From positions 62,001 to 126,000 of the forward strand of contig NZ_JASNJE010000009.1 in NCBI RefSeq assembly GCF_030164465.1: a DNA stretch of 64,000 bases, given 5' to 3'. Position 1 is the stretch's first letter. Every line of letters begins with the position of its first letter. The notes beneath the pieces were generated by a model. That model did not search any database. It saw nothing but the letters and a program-made list of their open reading frames with translations, and was not told the origin of the DNA. The stretch comes from Sedimentitalea xiamensis (GTDB taxonomy: Bacteria > Pseudomonadota > Alphaproteobacteria > Rhodobacterales > Rhodobacteraceae). The position numbers were made by a program, and so were the translations under genes. Positions 61,735-64,000 of the stretch are shown in pieces.

Positions 61735-63548
61735 TTCTTTTCCGTCTTCGCCTTTCTGGAAAAGCCCGATCTGATGTTGCCGAAGACATCGGGCTTATAC
61801 CCCTGGCTGCGCATGATGATGTATTGCTGGGTGAAGGTGATCGTGTTGTTCGCGATCCAGTAGACCACCAGCCCGCTGGCGAAACTGCCCAGCATGAACA
61901 TGAACACCCAGGGCATCCAGGCAAAGATCATCTGCTGCGTCGGGTCGGTCGGCGCCGGGTTCAGCTTTTGCTGGACCCACATGGAGATGCCCAGAAGCAG
62001 TGGCAGGATGCCGATGAAGATGGTCGCCATCAGGGAGCCGGGTTCCGGCGCCGCGTTCGGAAGCAGCCCGAACAGGTTGATGATCGACGTCGGATCCGGG
62101 GCCGACAGGTCCTGGAACGGGCCGAACCAGGGCGCATGGCGCAGTTCGATGGTGACGAAGATCACCTTGTAGAGCGAAAAGAAGATCGGGATCTGCAAGA
62201 GGATCGGCAGGCATCCTGCGGCCGGGTTGACCTTTTCTTTCTTGTAGAGCTCCATCATCCCCTGTTGCAGTTTCTGGCGGTCGTCGCCCGCCTTTTCCTT
62301 CAGCGCTTCCATCTGCGGCTGAAGTTCCTTCATCTTGGCCATCGATACATAGGACTTGTAGGCCAGCGGGAACAGGATCGCCTTGATGATCAGGGTCAGG
62401 CCGATGATCGACCAGCCCATGTTGCCGATCAGCGCATGGATGTTGTGCAGCAGCCAGAAGATCGGCTTGGTCAGGAAGAAGAACCAGCCCCAGTCGATAC
62501 TGTCGACGAAGTTCTGGATCCCGCTGCGTTCATACTCCCGCAGGGTTTCCCATTCCTTGGCCCCGGCGAACAGCATGGTCGTGACGGTCGTGCTTTGGCC
62601 GGCGGCAACGGTCTGGGTCGGCAGCACCGCCTCTGCCTGGTAGATGTCCCGCGCCTCGTCATACTTGGCCACCGACTTGAAGGGGCTGCCGGGTTCGGGG
62701 ATCAGGGTGGTCATCCAGAAGTGGTCGGTAAAGCCGATCCAGCCGTTCTCTGCGACCTGCGTGACCTCGGCGCGCGCGCCTTCGCGGGAATCCACGGCGA
62801 AATCGCGCATGTCGGAATAATCTGTTTCCGTCAGCTTGCCATCGGCCATCGCCACCAGGCCTTCGTGCAGAATGAAGAAGTTCCTCAGGTCCTGGGGCTC
62901 TCCATGGCGCGCGAGAACCCCGTAGGGCGCGAGGCTCGCGGTCATGTCCGAACCGTTCTGCACGCTTTGGGTGACGGTGAACATGAAGTTGGCGTCGATC
63001 CCGATCGTGCGGCGGAAGGTCATGCCCTTGTCGTTTGTCCATGCAAGCACGATCGGGGCATCAAGCCCGAGCGTCTGGCCGTTCTCCAGCGTCCATCGGG
63101 TGTTCGCGCCGGGAACGTCGTCCAGCGTCAGCCCGGCTCCGGGGGCCCAGCCATATAGAGCGTAATACGCGGAGTCCGTGCCGACGGGAGACAGGAGCGT
63201 GACAATGGGAGACTGGGGATCGATGGTTTCCCGGTAATCCTTGAGCGACAGGTCGTCGATGCGTCCGCCCAGGAGCGAAATGCTTCCCGTGAGACGCGGG
63301 GTGTCGATCTCCACGCGCGGTGCTTCGGCCAGGGTCTCCTGCCGCGTTTCGACTTGCAGCGTGCTTCCGGCCGGTGCTTCGGCCGTCGTCGGCGCTGTCG
63401 CAAGGCCGTCGCCGGGCGCGGTCAGTTCCCCTGTCGTCACCTCCGGCGCCGGGGTCGGTTCGGGTGGCGGGAACACGACGAACCAGATCAGTATCACGAG
63501 GAAACTGAGAGCGGTTGCGAGAATGAGGTTCTTGTTCTGATCGTCCAT
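61731..63548 (-). CDS. yidC: Membrane protein insertase YidC
   Basis: Inserts and folds inner-membrane proteins with or without SecYEG; 605 aa, the Gram-negative long form. N-terminal TM (NLILATALSFLVILIWFVVF), a large periplasmic domain (about residues 70-345), then the conserved core with GWSIIGLTLIIKAILFPLAY, the coiled cytoplasmic loop SMAKMKELQPQMEALKEKAG, NPAAGCLPILLQIPIFFSLY and the C-terminal TMs. The basic C-terminus is GFSRKAKTEKK. The first gene of yidC-MOSC-engB, with no rnpA directly upstream. Confidence 0.97.
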   Translation of the reverse strand: MDDQNKNLILATALSFLVILIWFVVFPPPEPTPAPEVTTGELTAPGDGLATAPTTAEAPAGSTLQVETRQETLAEAPRVEIDTPRLTGSISLLGGRIDDLSLKDYRETIDPQSPIVTLLSPVGTDSAYYALYGWAPGAGLTLDDVPGANTRWTLENGQTLGLDAPIVLAWTNDKGMTFRRTIGIDANFMFTVTQSVQNGSDMTASLAPYGVLARHGEPQDLRNFFILHEGLVAMADGKLTETDYSDMRDFAVDSREGARAEVTQVAENGWIGFTDHFWMTTLIPEPGSPFKSVAKYDEARDIYQAEAVLPTQTVAAGQSTTVTTMLFAGAKEWETLREYERSGIQNFVDSIDWGWFFFLTKPIFWLLHNIHALIGNMGWSIIGLTLIIKAILFPLAYKSYVSMAKMKELQPQMEALKEKAGDDRQKLQQGMMELYKKEKVNPAAGCLPILLQIPIFFSLYKVIFVTIELRHAPWFGPFQDLSAPDPTSIINLFGLLPNAAPEPGSLMATIFIGILPLLLGISMWVQQKLNPAPTDPTQQMIFAWMPWVFMFMLGSFASGLVVYWIANNTITFTQQYIIMRSQGYKPDVFGNIRSGFSRKAKTEKK

Positions 63549-63674
63549 CGGGGACAGCCACCTTGTGCATGCAAAGACAGGGTGGGTTCAACAGAGTGCA
63601 GCCCCAAAGGTCAAGCGGAATCGCCCCGATTGGCCCTGTTCGGTGGACCCGCCGGCGGCGGATCGACCGGTTCG

Positions 63675-64000
63675 TCAGATGACGTCGCGGCCGATCTTCG
63701 GGGCGTCCTGCAATTTCGCGACATGCGAGGTTATCCAGTCCAGAGTCTGATCGAAGGGCATGGGACGCGCGATGCCGAAGCCCTGCACATGGTCGCACCC
63801 AAGCTGCGCCAGAAGCGCATGTTCGCCGACGGTTTCCACGCCCTCGGCCAGCGTTTCCAGCTCCAGCCGTTCGGCCATGGTCAGGATGGCGCCGATCAGG
63901 CGCTGCTGTTCCGGGTCGCGGTCCGCCTTCATCACGAAGGAGCGGTCGATCTTGATCCGCGAGATCGAAAACCGGCGAATGGAGGCGATCGACGCATGCC
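63675..64000 (-). CDS. EAL-domain protein, C-terminal part (5' end outside window)
   Basis: The last 108 residues of an EAL-type c-di-GMP phosphodiesterase domain, read from the right edge. RRFSISRIKIDRSFVMKADR and LELETLAEGVETVGEHALLAQ are the conserved DFG-loop-like and E..E regions, followed by GCDHVQGFGIARPMP, where YxQG is replaced by HVQG. The visible catalytic residues (the Lys and Glu motifs of the second half) appear present, but the EVL motif is outside. It may be fused to GGDEF or PAS domains beyond the window. Its stop at 63675 lies 126 bp upstream of yidC. Confidence 0.9.
   Translation of the reverse strand, partial: HASIASIRRFSISRIKIDRSFVMKADRDPEQQRLIGAILTMAERLELETLAEGVETVGEHALLAQLGCDHVQGFGIARPMPFDQTLDWITSHVAKLQDAPKIGRDVI

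Overview
The window is high-GC DNA from an alphaproteobacterium, almost certainly a Rhodobacteraceae (Roseobacter-type) chromosome. The main evidence is the set of ethylmalonyl-CoA (EMC) pathway genes (ccr, ecm, mch, mcl2), the mcl2-nnrU-DUF1737-mch block next to sdhCDAB, the lactate-dehydrogenase-like malate dehydrogenase beside sucCD-odhAB, an aapJQMP transporter, a zinc-type adenylate kinase inside the ribosomal protein cluster, and a luxR/luxI pair with Roseobacter-like sequences. The genes are overwhelmingly core genes. No prophage, insertion sequence, CRISPR array, rRNA or tRNA gene was seen.

Layout. 1-8.4 kb (minus strand): the lower TCA cycle, mdh then sucC-[orphan gene]-sucD-DUF805-odhA-odhB (odhB is cut by the left edge). 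8.5-9.9 kb: a TauE-type permease and a small exported protein. 10-18 kb (plus): mcl2, nnrU, DUF1737, mch and a DUF1194 protein, then sdhC-sdhD-sdhA-[sulfotransferase-like gene]-sdhB and two very small genes. 18.6-22 kb: an ornithine-decarboxylase-family gene with a structured leader, a DUF1989 protein, deoD and an H-NS/HvrA-like protein. 22-27 kb: ecm, a PlsB-like acyltransferase and ccr. 27-31 kb: a small ORF overlapping luxR, then luxI, a RecD-like helicase and an SDR oxidoreductase. 31-38 kb (minus): a TIGR02186/TauE pair and a BMP-type nucleoside-like ABC transporter operon interrupted by a palindromic element. 38-41 kb (minus): tsaB-rimI, nfuA, a universal stress protein and a class IV aminotransferase. 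41-48 kb (plus): a GFA-like protein, a second palindromic element, rplO-secY-adk, a minus-strand micro-gene, then rpsM-rpsK-rpoA-rplQ. 48-53 kb: a Deg protease, rarA, crcB, an RluA-family synthase, a HAD hydrolase and ATP12. 53.6-58.1 kb: aapJQMP. 58-64 kb (minus): a SixA-like phosphatase, a ferredoxin-like protein, argB, engB, a MOSC protein, yidC and the end of an EAL-domain protein.

How the genes fit together. OdhAB, SucCD, SdhABCD and Mdh form the oxidative 2-oxoglutarate-to-oxaloacetate branch of the TCA cycle. Ccr, Ecm, Mch and Mcl2 are enzymes of the EMC pathway, which assimilates acetyl-CoA and feeds glyoxylate, propionyl-CoA and finally succinyl-CoA/malate into that same branch. Two shared non-coding signals appear to tie these sets together. 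Paired GTGATCAC palindromes, 21 bp apart, lie upstream of both sucC and sdhC. A TTGC-N4-TTGC direct repeat lies upstream of mcl2, ecm and ccr. I regard these two putative regulons, the unrelated genes lodged inside suc and sdh operons, the ornithine decarboxylase leader and the two cloverleaf-like palindromic elements as the most interesting material. No wholly new multi-gene system was identified with confidence.
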